Positions 10,634 to 22,056 of a stretch of DNA of 64,000 bases are shown one piece after another. This DNA is from Russula earlei (lineage: Eukaryota > Basidiomycota > Agaricomycetes > Russulales > Russulaceae), in contig JAGFNK010000104.1 of NCBI GenBank assembly GCA_025769875.1, positions 62,001-126,000 on the forward strand. Reading direction: 5' to 3'. Made by a program: the position numbers and the translations under genes. Positions within the stretch are counted from its first letter, which is position 1. Every line of letters begins with the position of its first letter. Under the pieces are notes generated by a model. The model was not told the DNA's origin and made no database searches. It saw nothing but the letters and a program-made list of their open reading frames with translations.

Positions 10634-12710
10634 TCACTCGTAACAACAAATAAATATCTTCCCCCGTCGCACCGACAATATCACCGCGCCCTGGCTCAGG
10701 TCCATGTCGATCGTCTCCACCTCGTGAAGGTCCGTCCAGCTCCTCCGGAATCGCCAGCGTCCGCACCGTGCCCTCCACCTCGAACGTCCCATCGGGACCA
10801 CCACCACCGCCGATTCCGCTCCGCGCAGCGTGGCCCTCACCCTCCAGCAGCCGCACGTCGGGAAAAGACGCGAACCGGAGGCGCTTCTGCCCGCGCTCGC
10901 ACGGCTCCTCTTCCTCGTCGTCGTCCGCCGCGCGAACGTGTTCCAGCCACACCGCGTGCCCAAAGTCGACCGCGAGCAGGGCCCGCTGCCGAGGCGGACG
11001 GACTCTACCCCGTCCTCCTCCGACACACAGACGGCCTCGAACGGAACGCTCACGTACCACATCCGCATCGTCGCGTCACTCGCGTCCGTCTCGGCGTTCG
11101 ACGCGCTCAGCGGGACCGAGAAGCAATGTTTCGCGAGCACGTACTTCGTCACGTGTGTATGCGGGTGATGTTGCGCGAGAAGCACCACCGTGCAGCTGAG
11201 TCGTGGGATGGAAGGGAGTGTCGGCCACCATTGCCGAATAAAGTGCGCGCTCTCTGGGTACCACAGCTGATCACTCCATGGATTCGGGGGGTTGTTCACG
11301 TCAGTTGGCGGTGTGGGATCTTGGACCTGGGGTAGGACAATGGGATGAACCTGGTTGCATGGGCCCGCAATAAGGACGATCGGTTGCCGAAAGGGAAGAA
11401 CGTTTGACTCGGGTGGCAATACAAGGAATATGAACCCTCGAGATATCGATCGCGCAGGCTTCAGCCTCGTGGTCATCCGTCGTACAAATGAGGGTGATGT
11501 ATTGGAGGCCGTGACGTGTTGCGAAAGCACAGATAGTGGGAAAAAATGCTGACACGCGAAGGTCGCCTCTATGGATCACAATTGAACCATCGCACAGGAT
11601 ACATGACCAGTTCGCCGTATTAGTCTGTGAAACGCAATCGATCGGTCTGTCAGGCCTAGATCCATGGCAGTTCACTCACACATTGGATGGCCGTATCTAC
11701 AAACACATATTCTTCCTTGTTCCAGTCTAATAGCACGTACAGACCGATGCTATTGGAATGACTTATTCACACGAATCCTGCTAGCAAGCGTGCTTCTGGA
11801 TCCAGCAGGAACACATTCATAACGATCCCTAGCATCTTGAACGATCGCAGTATGGAGAAAGACGGATTAAGTTGCTGGTCAGAGTCAGATGAGTGTTGGA
11901 AAGTGGATTTGCATGAGTTCGAATTGCATAACCTTCTCATCATCCCTAGAGAGAGGCATTCAAAAAACGATCCAAGGCATCACAAGACCACTAAAGAAAG
12001 CGAATGAGACAAGAATCGAAGACTCACCTCCCCCTCAGGACCTTCGCCATTGTGAAATATGCGATTCGTCGTTCAAACTCGACTCGACACTTCCACAGTT
12101 CCCATCGTTCTCCATGGTTCCATTCGGCGATGCCAACATCCCGATGGACGTCCCAACAGAATACCTTGCCGCTCTTCGTCGCGAAAAGCAAGCAATCTGC
12201 CGTAAGTGGGGAGAGCCAATCCACCTCTTCGTCTGGAGGCGTCCCGACGACCTTGTACCAGGATTTTGACTTTATTCCCGAGTCGATGGGCTGAATCGTC
12301 CCGTCCAAGGTTTCGGGTTTCTCGCCTTCGGATACAAACGCGTTCACGGCGGGTCGCGGTGTGCGTGTGAGCCAGCCTCGCTCTAGCTGCGTCGCACGAT
12401 TCACCACCTGGACGAGCTCACATTCCACAGACAATGCGGCAAGACGCCGGAATCCGAAAAGCGGGAGCGGACGGCAGCGCCGAAGGAGGCCGGCCGCCAA
12501 CTCCCGATATATCAAGCGACTGCGGATCGCGTAGCGTAGATGCTTGCATGTCTGCGGAAAAGGCAGCTATCGATTTGAACATTACATATCTATGATGCGA
12601 AAACGATAATCACGCATTAGTTGAAGGGCATAGATATCGGCGAGGTCGAGATGTCGTGCGATGGAACGGAGGAGATCACGGGACAAATGTTGCAGTGAGG
12701 GCACGGACAT
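10634..12710 (-). pseudogene. F-box gene, stand-alone copy 2, decayed
   Basis: It follows the family exon plan on the minus strand: exon 1 from ATG 12710 (MSVPSLQHLSRDLL), exon 2 12551-12028, exon 3 11945-11680, exon 4 11624-10634. Three lesions are visible by comparison with intact copies. The intron 1 donor reads ATGCGT where others have GTGCGT. Exon 3 is 266 nt instead of 268, with two bases missing in the segment for IHFPEQTS (about 11905). Exon 4 lacks five bases just after IVIH (about 11570). The sum does not restore the frame. The last 298 codons (11530-10634) are still open and keep the acidic and glycine-rich tail. It is the most diverged full-length copy, so probably older than the others. 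Confidence 0.8.
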
Positions 12711-14359
12711 GCTTGTGTTTGGAGATTATCGTGAAGGCGTGAAGGGCTCACACGGACAGCCACGGACTGATCACCTATCTCACTAGGTAGTCCACTATGA
12801 GCGCCTTAAACGCTTTCAGGTATATTTGTGCCCATCAATAGGTGTATGCGGAAAGCATTAGACTGTGGTCTATGACTCCAACTCCGCCTCATGATGACTG
12901 ACAAGTGAGGACCCTGGTCACGTATGTGATTGGGCAATGTACATTCAAAGTCAAATTTCAAAGCATATAGATTCATTGTGTACGCAAGGGGGGGAAAGTC
13001 GCCATCTGAGGAGCGACGGGCAGTCAATAACGCGATCCCGCTGGCGTAACTGGGGGATATCGGTCGACGCGGCCAACTCTCCGACGCCTCGCCTGCCTGT
13101 CCCCAAGTGTGTGCGCTCAACTACGGCTTTGCCTTCACTCCCGATGTGACCGTCTCATTTTTGCTGTCCCGTCTTCCGTCGTTTCGTGGTTCGGTGAGCG
13201 AGCTGGACCCGATATCCCGAGTCTTGGGAAGTGACGAGGTCAATGTCTCACTCATACGGACGTGGGACGTCTGCGTCGTACGCGCACGTTTCGATGAGCA
13301 CTTCCATCGTCGCGGCTCCGTCGGACCGCACGCAGGTTTCCGGCTTTGTCGTGCTCTAGCGGTGTGTGGGCAGCACGGTGCGGGATCATCCCAGAATCGC
13401 CTGCGGTGTGCTGGCATCGGGGCCGTGGAAAGGAGGCGGTACGCATCAGGGGATGGATGCAGCAGCGTTATAACCCGATTAGGAGGGTCGCACCACCTGT
13501 GCCGTCAGTAGGTGAAATGAAAGAGATCCGTCTGCGTGATAGACATTAAGGACGGCGTGTCGGGTCCCATCCCATGTCGGGTGGGACAGCACGCACGAAG
13601 TAAGGTGTTATCCGTGTGGGCGGGTAATGCAATGTTCCGTCGCCCCTGCCCAGATCGGTGGTAAAACAAATCCCCAGACCTTCCATCTGTCCAGTTAGGG
13701 CGGACGAAACACAACGCCTTTCGTAAAATCCGACTAGGGTTTATCTGAAATCCGATTCGTTGGCGTCTTTTTCAGTGGCGTCAGAGTGGCCAGGAAACCC
13801 TAATACAAAACAGACGCCGAACGGGTCCTAGGAGAGAGAAATAGGGCAGAATGAGGGGTTCACCAACGGTTTTCGAATCATGTTCAGTAGATAACCACTT
13901 CGTCGTATGTGACCGATGGTGGGTCTCTCGCTACCATAAAACAGCGCGAGAATTGAGGTTAATGATTGAGGCATATAAAAATGGATTGGATAGGGTATAA
14001 CTTTTCGCACGAAGCCAGGACTATGGATACAGAGACGTGTTCAATTGCCCTGCTGATGCTGATGGATTGCTGGCGTGGAGACAGGCTCCGGGTCGGGGGT
14101 ATATCAATAAGGAGGTAGAGGCGAGCATAGGATAACATTGATCAAACTCTGTTTCGTGATGGTACCGCCACGAGTGGTCACTTGACAAGCAAAGCACAGG
14201 ACAGGAGAGAACCGAATGGCGCAGCTGGGAATGGCACGTGCTGGAGTGTTTCTTAATATGTAATGATTTACTCGGAACAGTCTCTGGGTTCGAATAGATG
14301 TTGACTTACATTTGTTAACGAAGAGAGATCCGGGATACAAACAAGCAGGGGCAGATGGG
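12711..14359. other. Intergenic; remnant of F-box promoter, then no recognised gene
   Basis: 12756-12840 resembles the promoter block of the intact stand-alone genes (segment around GAGCGCCTTAAACGCTTTCA, close to GAGCGCCTTGAACACTTTCA near 16580). Beyond that, frames such as 13107-13511 show no domain. The right end is the 3' flank of the next F-box gene. Confidence 0.45.
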
Positions 14360-16412
14360 TTACTCGTAACACAAGATAAACATCTTCCCCTGTCGCACCG
14401 ATAATATCACTACACCCTGGCTCTGGTCCATGTTGATCGCATCCACCTCGTGAAGGTCCAGCTCCTCCGGAATCGCCAACGTCCGCACCGTGCCCTCCAT
14501 CTCGAACGTTCCATCGGGACCACCACCTCCGCCGATCCCGCTCCGCACCGTGTGGCCCTCACCCTCTAGCCGCACACCGGGAAACGACACGAACCGGAGA
14601 CGCATCTGCCCGCGTGCGGATGGCTCCTCTTCCTCCTCGTCGTCCGCTCTCCGTACATGTTCCAGCCACACCGCGTGCCCAAAGTCGACCGCGAGTAGAG
14701 GGTGCTGTCGTGGAGGGGCCTCGGTCGTGAGGTCGTCCTCCGTCACCTGGTCCGACACACAGACAACCTCGAACGGAGCGCTCACATACCACATCCGCAT
14801 CGTCGCGTCGCTCCCATCCGTCTCGGCGTTCGACGTGATCAGTGGCACCGAGAAATAATGTTGCGCCAGCACGTACTTCGTCACGGGTGTAAGCAGGTGG
14901 TGTGTGAGAAGCATCACCGAGCAGCTGAGGTGTGGAATAGAGGGTAGCGTCGGCCACCATTGCCGCACAAAGTAGGCACTCTCTGGGTACCACGAGTGAT
15001 AACTCCATGGATTTGGAGGGTGATTCACGTCAGTAGGCGATGCGATGACCGGATGAACCAGGTTGCTTGGTACCGGGATAAAGGCATTATGGACAATCGG
15101 TAGGCGGAAGGGAGGGACGCATGACTCGGGTGGCAACACAGGGAATATGAAACCTCGAGATATCGATCGCGTAGGCTTCAGTCGCGTGGTCATCCGTGGT
15201 ACAAATGAGGGTGATGGATTCGATACGGTGACGTGTTGCGAAAGCACAGATAGGGGAAAAAAATGTTGACACGCGAAGGTCGCCTCTTCCGAATGGATCA
15301 CAATTGAACCATCGCACAGGATACATGCCCACTTTGAGGTATCAGTCTGTGAAATGCGACCGATGAAGATTGTCAGACCGAAATCTATGTCACAAGGCAG
15401 TCCACTCACACACGGGATGGCCGTATCTACAAACACATATTCTTCCTTGTTCCAGTCTAATAGCACATACAGACCGATGCTGTTGAATCGACTTATCCAC
15501 ACAAATCCTGCTAGCAAGCGTGCTTCTGGATCTAGTGTGAACACATTCATAACGACCCCTAGCGTCTTGAACGATCGCAGGGTGGAGAAGGACGGATTAA
15601 GTTGCTCGTCTGAGTCAGATGTCTGCTCTGGGAAGTGGATTTGCATGAGTTCAAACTGCATAACCTTCTCATCATCCCTAGAACGAAGCATTTCAAACTG
15701 AGATAAGACATCACAAGACCACTAATGAAAATGAATGAAGATTCACCTCCCACTCAGGGCCTTCGCCATCGTAAAATATACGATTCGGCGTTCAAGCTCG
15801 ACTCGACACTTCCACAACTCCCATGGTTCTCCATGGCTCCATTCGGCGATGCCCACGTCCCGATGTACGTCCCAGCAGACCACCTTGCCGCTCTTCGTCG
15901 CGCAAATCGTGTAACCTGTCGTGATTGGGGAAAGCCAATCTACCTCTTCGTCTGGAGGCGTCCTGGCGATCTTGTGCCAGTATTTACCCCTCGCATCGGA
16001 AGACTTTGCAATCCCGTCAATGGTTTCTTCGCCTTTGGGTACAAACGCGTTCAACGCCGGTCGCGGCGTGCGTGTGACCCAACCTCGTTCTAGCCGCGCG
16101 GCATGATTCACTACTTCGACAAGTTGATCCGTAGAAAGATCGGAAATTTGATTGAAACCGTAAAGAGGGAGCGCACGGCATCGCCTAAGTAGGCTGGCCG
16201 CCAACTCCCGATATACCGGGCGGGTGCGGAGCGCGTATCGGAGGTACTTGCATGTCTGCGGGAGGGCATCGTTGGGGACTGTGCATGACTGGAGTGATGA
16301 AAAAACGACGATTGCGCACTGATTGAAGAGCATAGATTTCTGCGAGGTCGAGATGCTGTGCGATGGAGAGCAAGAGGTCATACGGTACATTTTGTAGCGA
16401 GGGAACTGACAT
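14360..16412 (-). CDS. F-box protein, stand-alone copy 3 (intact)
   Basis: Exons on the minus strand are 16412-16320, 16255-15747, 15677-15410 and 15346-14360, giving 618 aa with all phases consistent. The F-box is at about residues 4-48 (SLQNVPYDLLLSIAQHLDL...TCKYLRYALRTRPVY) and would dock on SKP1. The rest is a long family-specific region: the SGKVVCWDVHRDVGIAEW stretch near 151-168, a serine/acidic patch (PEQTSDSDEQ), a run of glutamates near residue 520 and a glycine-rich turn before the closing IPEELDLHEV...SVRQGKMFILCYE. A WD40-like or propeller fold is possible but not shown. Exon 2 is 15 nt shorter than in copy 1, in frame. It diverges from the BTB-MIF4G-F-box gene at 16882 across a 469-bp region. 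Intron 3 (15409-15347) is 63 nt and open, so retention would add 21 residues. Confidence 0.88.
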
Positions 16413-16881
16413 GATTGTCGAACGTGGATCTTGGGTACGTGAAGCTGTGAAGTGACACTGTGGCCGATTTCAGACCTTGAGAATGAAGGAAGGAAGAAAG
16501 GGGAATGGGTGGTAGAGAGACAGCGGAGGGTTTACGGACAGCCACCGACTGCAGGGCACACACTGTTTGGCCCACTACGAGCGCCTTGAACACTTTCAGA
16601 TATGTGTACCCATCTGTCGTCCTTGTCCCGTGTGATGATGAGGCATGAGAGGGGTTGCTCAAAGCCGATTCCAGTCCTCTAATAGCGTGGTCGGACATCC
16701 AAACGAGGCCGGGCCCTATTCTTGCGTTAGATTGAGAAAGAGTAGCAGCACGACTGTCTGCACCGCAACAAGGCGGCATGCCAGGGGAAGGCCTGTACCA
16801 CAGTTGGCAAGGCTTAGGGCGCTACTCTCACAACTGTAGAAGGATTGGACATGCGTGGATCTGTATCTGTTCCCTCCTCTC
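16413..16881. promoter_or_regulatory. Two-way intergenic region between stand-alone F-box gene and fusion gene (unit A)
   Basis: 469 bp separate the two ATGs. The sequence is almost identical to 33565-34029, far beyond what neutral spacer would keep unless duplication is recent. It contains the GAGCGCCTTGAACACTTTCA block also found near the decayed copy at 12.8 kb. No clear TATA box was found. It probably drives both genes. Confidence 0.65.
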
Positions 16882-16892
16882 ATGACGACTAA
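16851..16892 (+). promoter_or_regulatory. Upstream ORF overlapping the fusion-gene start
   Basis: ATG at 16851 opens a 13-codon frame (MRGSVSVPSSHDD) ending in TAA at 16890-16892, in another frame and overlapping the main ATG at 16882. The same arrangement, with the uATG exactly 31 nt before the main ATG, occurs at 33999, 43681 and 59232. An overlapping uORF would be expected to lower translation of the main frame. Confidence 0.6.
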
Positions 16893-19800
16893 GACATTGT
16901 CTCCTCCAGAAGTTGGCGGGCATATCGTCCCTTCAACTTCACCCTCAATACTCCAGAGGACGTCACCAGCTACCCAGGAGGCCCCTTACCCCACCGTCGA
17001 GTCTCGGATTGAGGGACAGAATTTCTTGGCGAATGAGCCAAGTGATGGTGGTGCTGGTGATGGTGGATCAACATCTGCCAGCGTGAACGATGCGGACGTG
17101 CGACACAGCAAATACTTCTTCGATGATGGAAATGTCACTTTTCTGGTGCGTGGTCTTGGTGGTGGTGTGCACACTAGATTCATTGCTTGGATGACATGCA
17201 GGTTGACGGCACACTCTTCTGCGTCCACCGATATCTCTTCTCTCGAGGCTCGGAACACTTCTCTGCCCAATTTGCCCAGCTCGAAGCCAGTGACTATGAA
17301 GCCCTCCCTTCGACCATATCACTTGACGACGTTAAATGTAAAGACTTCGAGGCCTTCCTGTCTGTCCTATATTCCGAGTAAGTGTTCTAATCCACTGCTC
17401 ATCAGATTGTTTATCAAGGCGTTTATGCATGCAGAAATTTTGGGGTGGTAGATCTCTCATACGAACAGTGGAAATCTGTACTCCACCTCTCCACCCTTTG
17501 GGCCTTTCCTTCGCTCCGCAAGTGGGCCTTGAGTTATATGACGCCACCCACACCACATGATCAGCTCTTGCTTGCGCGTGCATATTCTGTCAGAGATTGG
17601 GTTGTTCCTGTTTTGTCAGTGCTGTGCCAACGGAGAGCGCCTCTTAGCCTGGACGAGGCAAGCCAGATGAATATCAAGGACGTAGTACTGGTGAACACTG
17701 TGCGGGAAGATATCCGCCATCCTGCGCTTCAAGTTGACGTAGACGAGATCCCACTCCGCGTCGCAGCTGCGCAGGCAAGGATACATGCCGATGCAGCTGA
17801 GGATGTTGCTGTCCCTCCAGCCATCCTGCAGAGAGGTGCTGTCGGACAGTCGCCATTAACCGTGGTCCTGAAACAAGCTTCAAAGAAAGAAGATGATAGT
17901 GAACATGGTGTGAGTGCTGATTCCGTCTTCCGTTTGCGATTCCTGAACCTCTACGAGGAACTCTATTCCCTCCCGCTGCAGGAAGTCAACAGGCCAGACC
18001 CGAGCGACAGGTCTCGTGGCCCTGATGGAAGACAATCATCAACCATGATGTACCTGCTCGGTAGCCCTCGATGGGCATCTGTTGATCGCAATAGCGCCGG
18101 TAGCGGATTCCAGATAGGCCAGTTTTCGACCTCGGCAATGAAGATGTCGAGCGAAGAACGTTTTCTCACCTCCTCCAGACGTTTAACGTCTGTCGGTGGC
18201 GTTTCTCTCGGTAACAGCCTCCTTGCGATTGCAAGGCCAAATAGCCCAAACGATACTGTACATGACTGTACGCCTAGCAAACACAATGCTGACGAACCAG
18301 ACCGCGCAACGATCGTTGGAAGGGCTAGTCCCATAGGTCTGGCTTCTAATGATAGTTTCCACAAGGAGTTTGTTACCCCACTAAAAGCGTCTGCGAATCG
18401 TTGGGTAGCGGCTAGCACACGTCGCAATGGTTTGGGCCTTTACGGCGAGCAGAAGGTCAGGGGATTGCTGAATAAGCTCACTATGGTGCGCTTCGACTCC
18501 ATCTCAGACCAAATCATCACATGGGCGAACAAGTCGGAGAGGGAGAAGGACGGACGAACGTTGAGGCAAGTCATCAACCTCGTTTTCGAGGCGGTCACCG
18601 ATAATGCGACCCTTCCTGAGTTATACGCTCGCCTGTGCCGCAAGATGATGGAACAAATTAGTCACAACATACAAGACGACGGAATTGGGAATGCTGCGGG
18701 CGAGCCACTCGCTGGTGGCCAACTGTTCCGGGAATATCTGTTTAACCGCTGCCAGGAGGGATTCAAGCGTGGGTGGGTCGATAAGGAAACAACTGCTGTC
18801 GCTGCTGCAACAAGGACAACCCAAGTCATGTCCATCAAAAATGCTAAAGTGAAGACCAGGGGCGAAGGGTCTGACCTCTACTCCGAGGATGCTTACGCCG
18901 TGGCCAAATCAAAACGTCGTGGATTGGGTCTCATCCGTTTCATAGGAGAACTCTTCAAACTGCAGATGCTGACAGAACGTATCATAGACTCATGCATCAA
19001 GAAGTTCCTCGGAAGCCCTGGGAACGAGGAGATCGAAGGCCTGTGCGAGCTTTTGACAACAGCCGGCTGTCTCCTCGATGCGCAAAAGTCTCGAGTGGAC
19101 CTCGATGTGTACTTTTTGCGTATGCGAGAGTTGACAAAAAACAAAAGCATCAACGCGCGCATGATGTTTATGCTCCAAGTAAGTACCACAATCCCTTCTG
19201 TTACGTCCCCGTTCAGCACTGCTTGACACGCTTTCTCAGGATGTCATTGGGCTCCGTGAACGAGGATGGATTCCTTCGACGATCATGCCGGTGCCCTCGC
19301 TACAAAATATACCGTATGATCTTTTGCTCTCCATCGTACAGCATCTCGATCTCGCAGATATCTATGCTCTTCAATCAGTGCGTAATCGTTGTTTTTTTAT
19401 CACTCCAGTGATGCACAGTTCCGAATGATGTCCTCCCACAGACATGCAAGTACCTCCGATATGGGATACGCACCCGTCCGGTATATAGGGAGTTGGCGGC
19501 CAGCCTACTTAGGCGATGCCGTGCGCTCCCTCTTTACGGTTTCAATCAAATTTCCGATCTTTCTACGGATCAACTTGTCGAAGTAGTGAATCATGCCGCG
19601 CGGCTAGAACGAGGTTGGCTCACACGCACGCCGCGACCGGCGTTGAACGCGTTTGTACCCAAAGGCGAAGAACCCGTTGACGGGATTGCAATGGGGGGAA
19701 CAAAGCCAAAATGCTGGTACAAGGTTGCCAGGACGCCTCCAGACGAAGAGGTAGATTGGCTCTTCCCAATTACGGCAGGTTACATGATTTGCGCGACGAA

Positions 19801-21367
19801 GAGCGGCAAGGTTGTTTGCTGGGACGTACATCGGGATGTTGGCATCGCCGAATGGAACCATGGAGAACGATGGGAGCTCCTTTGGGCTCGAGTCGAGTTT
19901 GAACGACGAGCCATATATTTTACGACGGCGAAGGTCCTGAGGGGAAGGTGAGTCTTCGATTCTTGTCTCATTCACTTTCTTTAGTGGTCTTGTGATGCCT
20001 TAGATCGGTTTTGAACGCCTCTTTATAGGGATGATGAGAAGGTTATGCAATTCGAACTCATGCAAATCCACTTCCCAGAACAGACATCTGACTCAGACGA
20101 GCAACTTGATCCATATTTCTCCACCCTACGATCGTTCAAGACGCTAGGGATCGTTATGAATGTGTTCACGCTGGATCCAGAAGCACGCTTACTAGTAGGA
20201 TTAATGAGGATAAGTCGATTCAACAGCATCGGTCTGTATGTGCTATTAGACTGGAACAAGGAAGAATATGTGTTTGTAGATACGGCCATCCAATGGGTGA
20301 GCGAACTGCCCTCTGACATAGATTCCGGTCTGACATACTTCATCTGCCGCGTTTCACAGACTAATACGGCGAACTGGTCATGTATAGTGTGCGATGGTTC
20401 AATTGTGATCCATTCGGAAGAGGCGACCTTCGCGTGTCAGCATTTTTTCCCACTATCTGCCCTTTCGCAACACGTCACGGTCTTCAACACATCACCCTCA
20501 TTTGTACCACGGATGACCACGAGGCTGAAGCCTACACGATCGATATCTCGAGGGTTCATATTCCCTGTATTGCCACCCGAGTCAAACGTTCTTCCCTTTC
20601 TGCAACCGATCGTCCATAATATCCTCATTGCGGGCTCGGCCAACCAGATCCATCCGATCGTCGTACCCCAGGTCCAAGATCCCACACCGCCTACTGACGT
20701 GAACAACCTACCAAATCCATGGATTGATCGGCTGTGGTACCCGGAGAGTGCGGGCTGTGTTCGGCAATGGTGGCCGACACTCCCTTCTATCCCACGACTC
20801 CGCAGCTCAGCGGTGCTTTTCTCGCAACGTCACCCGTATACAAACGTGACGAAGTACGTGCTCGCGCAACATTACTTCACGGTGCCGCTGAGCACGTCGA
20901 ACGCCGAGACGGATGCGAGTGACGCGACGATGCGGATGTGGTATGTGAGCGTTCCGTTCGAGGTTGTCTGTGTGTCGGACGAGGTGACGGAGGACGACCT
21001 CACGGCCGATGCCCCTCCACGACAGCGTCCTCTATTCGCGGTCGACTTTGGGCACGCGGTGTGGTTGGAACACGTACGGACAGCGGACGAGGAGGATGAG
21101 GAGCCGTACGAGCGCAGGCAGAAGCGTCTCCGGTTCGTGTCATTTCCCGGTGTGCGGCTGGAGGGCGAAGGCTACGCTGTGTGGAGCGGGATTAGCGGAG
21201 GTGGCGGTCCCGATGGAACGTTCGAGATGGAGGGCACGGTGCGGACGTTGGCGATTCCGGAGGAGCTGGACCTTCACGAGGTGAATGAGATCAACCTGGA
21301 CCAGAGCCAGGGTATAGTGATATTGTCGGTGCGACAGGGGAAGATGTTTATTTTGAGTTACGAGTAA
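16882..21367 (+). CDS. BTB - eIF4G/MIF4G - F-box fusion protein, copy 1 (intact, 1367 aa)
   Basis: Exons are 16882-17145, 17202-17377, 17435-19178, 19240-19377, 19442-19947, 20029-20296 and 20360-21367; the phases close exactly. Residues about 78-240 are BTB/POZ (YFFDDGNVTFL, VDGTLFCVHRYLFSRGSEHF). From about 310 the sequence is eIF4G-like: FRLRFLNLYEEL in the place of the eIF4E-binding motif but with F and N at key positions, then SSEERF and ASANRWVA, then MIF4G at about 487-728 (KVRGLLNKLTMVRFDSISDQ ... LGLIRFIGELFKLQMLTERI). The intron at 19179-19239 splits MLQ from DVIGLRERGWIPSTI, which is continuous in eIF4G, and the F-box MPVPSLQNIPYDLLL follows in frame at residue 744. BTB usually serves CUL3, F-box SKP1/CUL1, MIF4G eIF4A. 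The combined role is unknown. Two-gene alternative: retention of that intron ends the first half after 15 codons (stop at 19224-19226), with an F-box start at 19285. An overlapping uORF precedes the start. Confidence 0.85.
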
Positions 21368-22056
21368 TCGGTCTGCTCCTGCTTGTTTGTATCCTGTATC
21401 TCTCTTCGTTAATGTTACTACAGCTAGGCATCTTGCGGTGAAACGTACAGCTGCTTGTTTTGAACGTAAATCTACTCAATATTAGATGTTCCAACATCGT
21501 CTGTACTGTTGCCCATTAGTCGGTCAGCTTAAGTAAGCTACCCACAAGTTGGTAGTTGCATACTTTTACTATCCCTAGTGCTGGGTTTGAACACAGGTAG
21601 GTGTTTGAACAGTTGATATTTCTACCACTTCCTGTCCACTTCAGCCCTCAGTATTCTCAGGATATGTAGTTACTATAAATATCAAATAGCATATAAAATT
21701 CATTTCACAGAAGAGAGCTGCATTGTTGAGGAATCTCAGTTTTGAATGTCCACATTTGCCTTAATTTGATAAGAACAGTGTCTGGATGACTTTATGAATC
21801 TAAATTTCTAAAACAAAAGTGATACAAATGAAGTCTACCTATACTGTCACTGACCCACCAACTGTGCAGCTTACTTAAGGTACCTAGCACTTGGTCAGAA
21901 TTTGTAGACACACTGAAAATGATGATCTTGATGTTTTCCCCTTCCTCATGTTTTTGGAGAGATGTCATGCAGAATGGTAGAGTTCAAGTTGGTGCTTCAA
22001 ATTGGCATCCTTGGCTAATCACATGTCTCTAAGCTGTCCTCATCCTCAAGCCCCAT
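21368..22056. other. 3' flank of fusion gene, then unassigned AT-rich spacer
   Basis: 21368-21490 is shared with the 3' flanks of the other F-box ends (segment CTCTCTTCGTTAAT and the GAAACGTACAG block). The rest holds no gene. AGCTTACTTAAG and CTTAAGTAAGCT occur about 340 nt apart in opposite orientation (21529 and 21869), possibly the ends of a small inverted-repeat element. Confidence 0.4.

Noticed and set aside
10431..11335. Long overlapping frames on both strands (209 and 249 codons)
   Set aside because: They are other-frame readings of the GC-rich F-box tail; the same pattern recurs at every F-box copy, and the true tail frame is the one with the conserved end.
13107..13511. Plus-strand frame of 134 codons
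   Set aside because: No recognisable motif, overlaps other frames of similar length, and basic arginine-rich composition as expected from chance in GC-rich DNA.
19179..19239. Reading the MIF4G frame through to its stop at 19224-19226 as the normal gene end
   Set aside because: The extra 15 codons lie in a segment with GTAAGT and CTCAG borders, and the eIF4G block DVI-LRER continues after it; retained-intron use remains possible but is not the best model.
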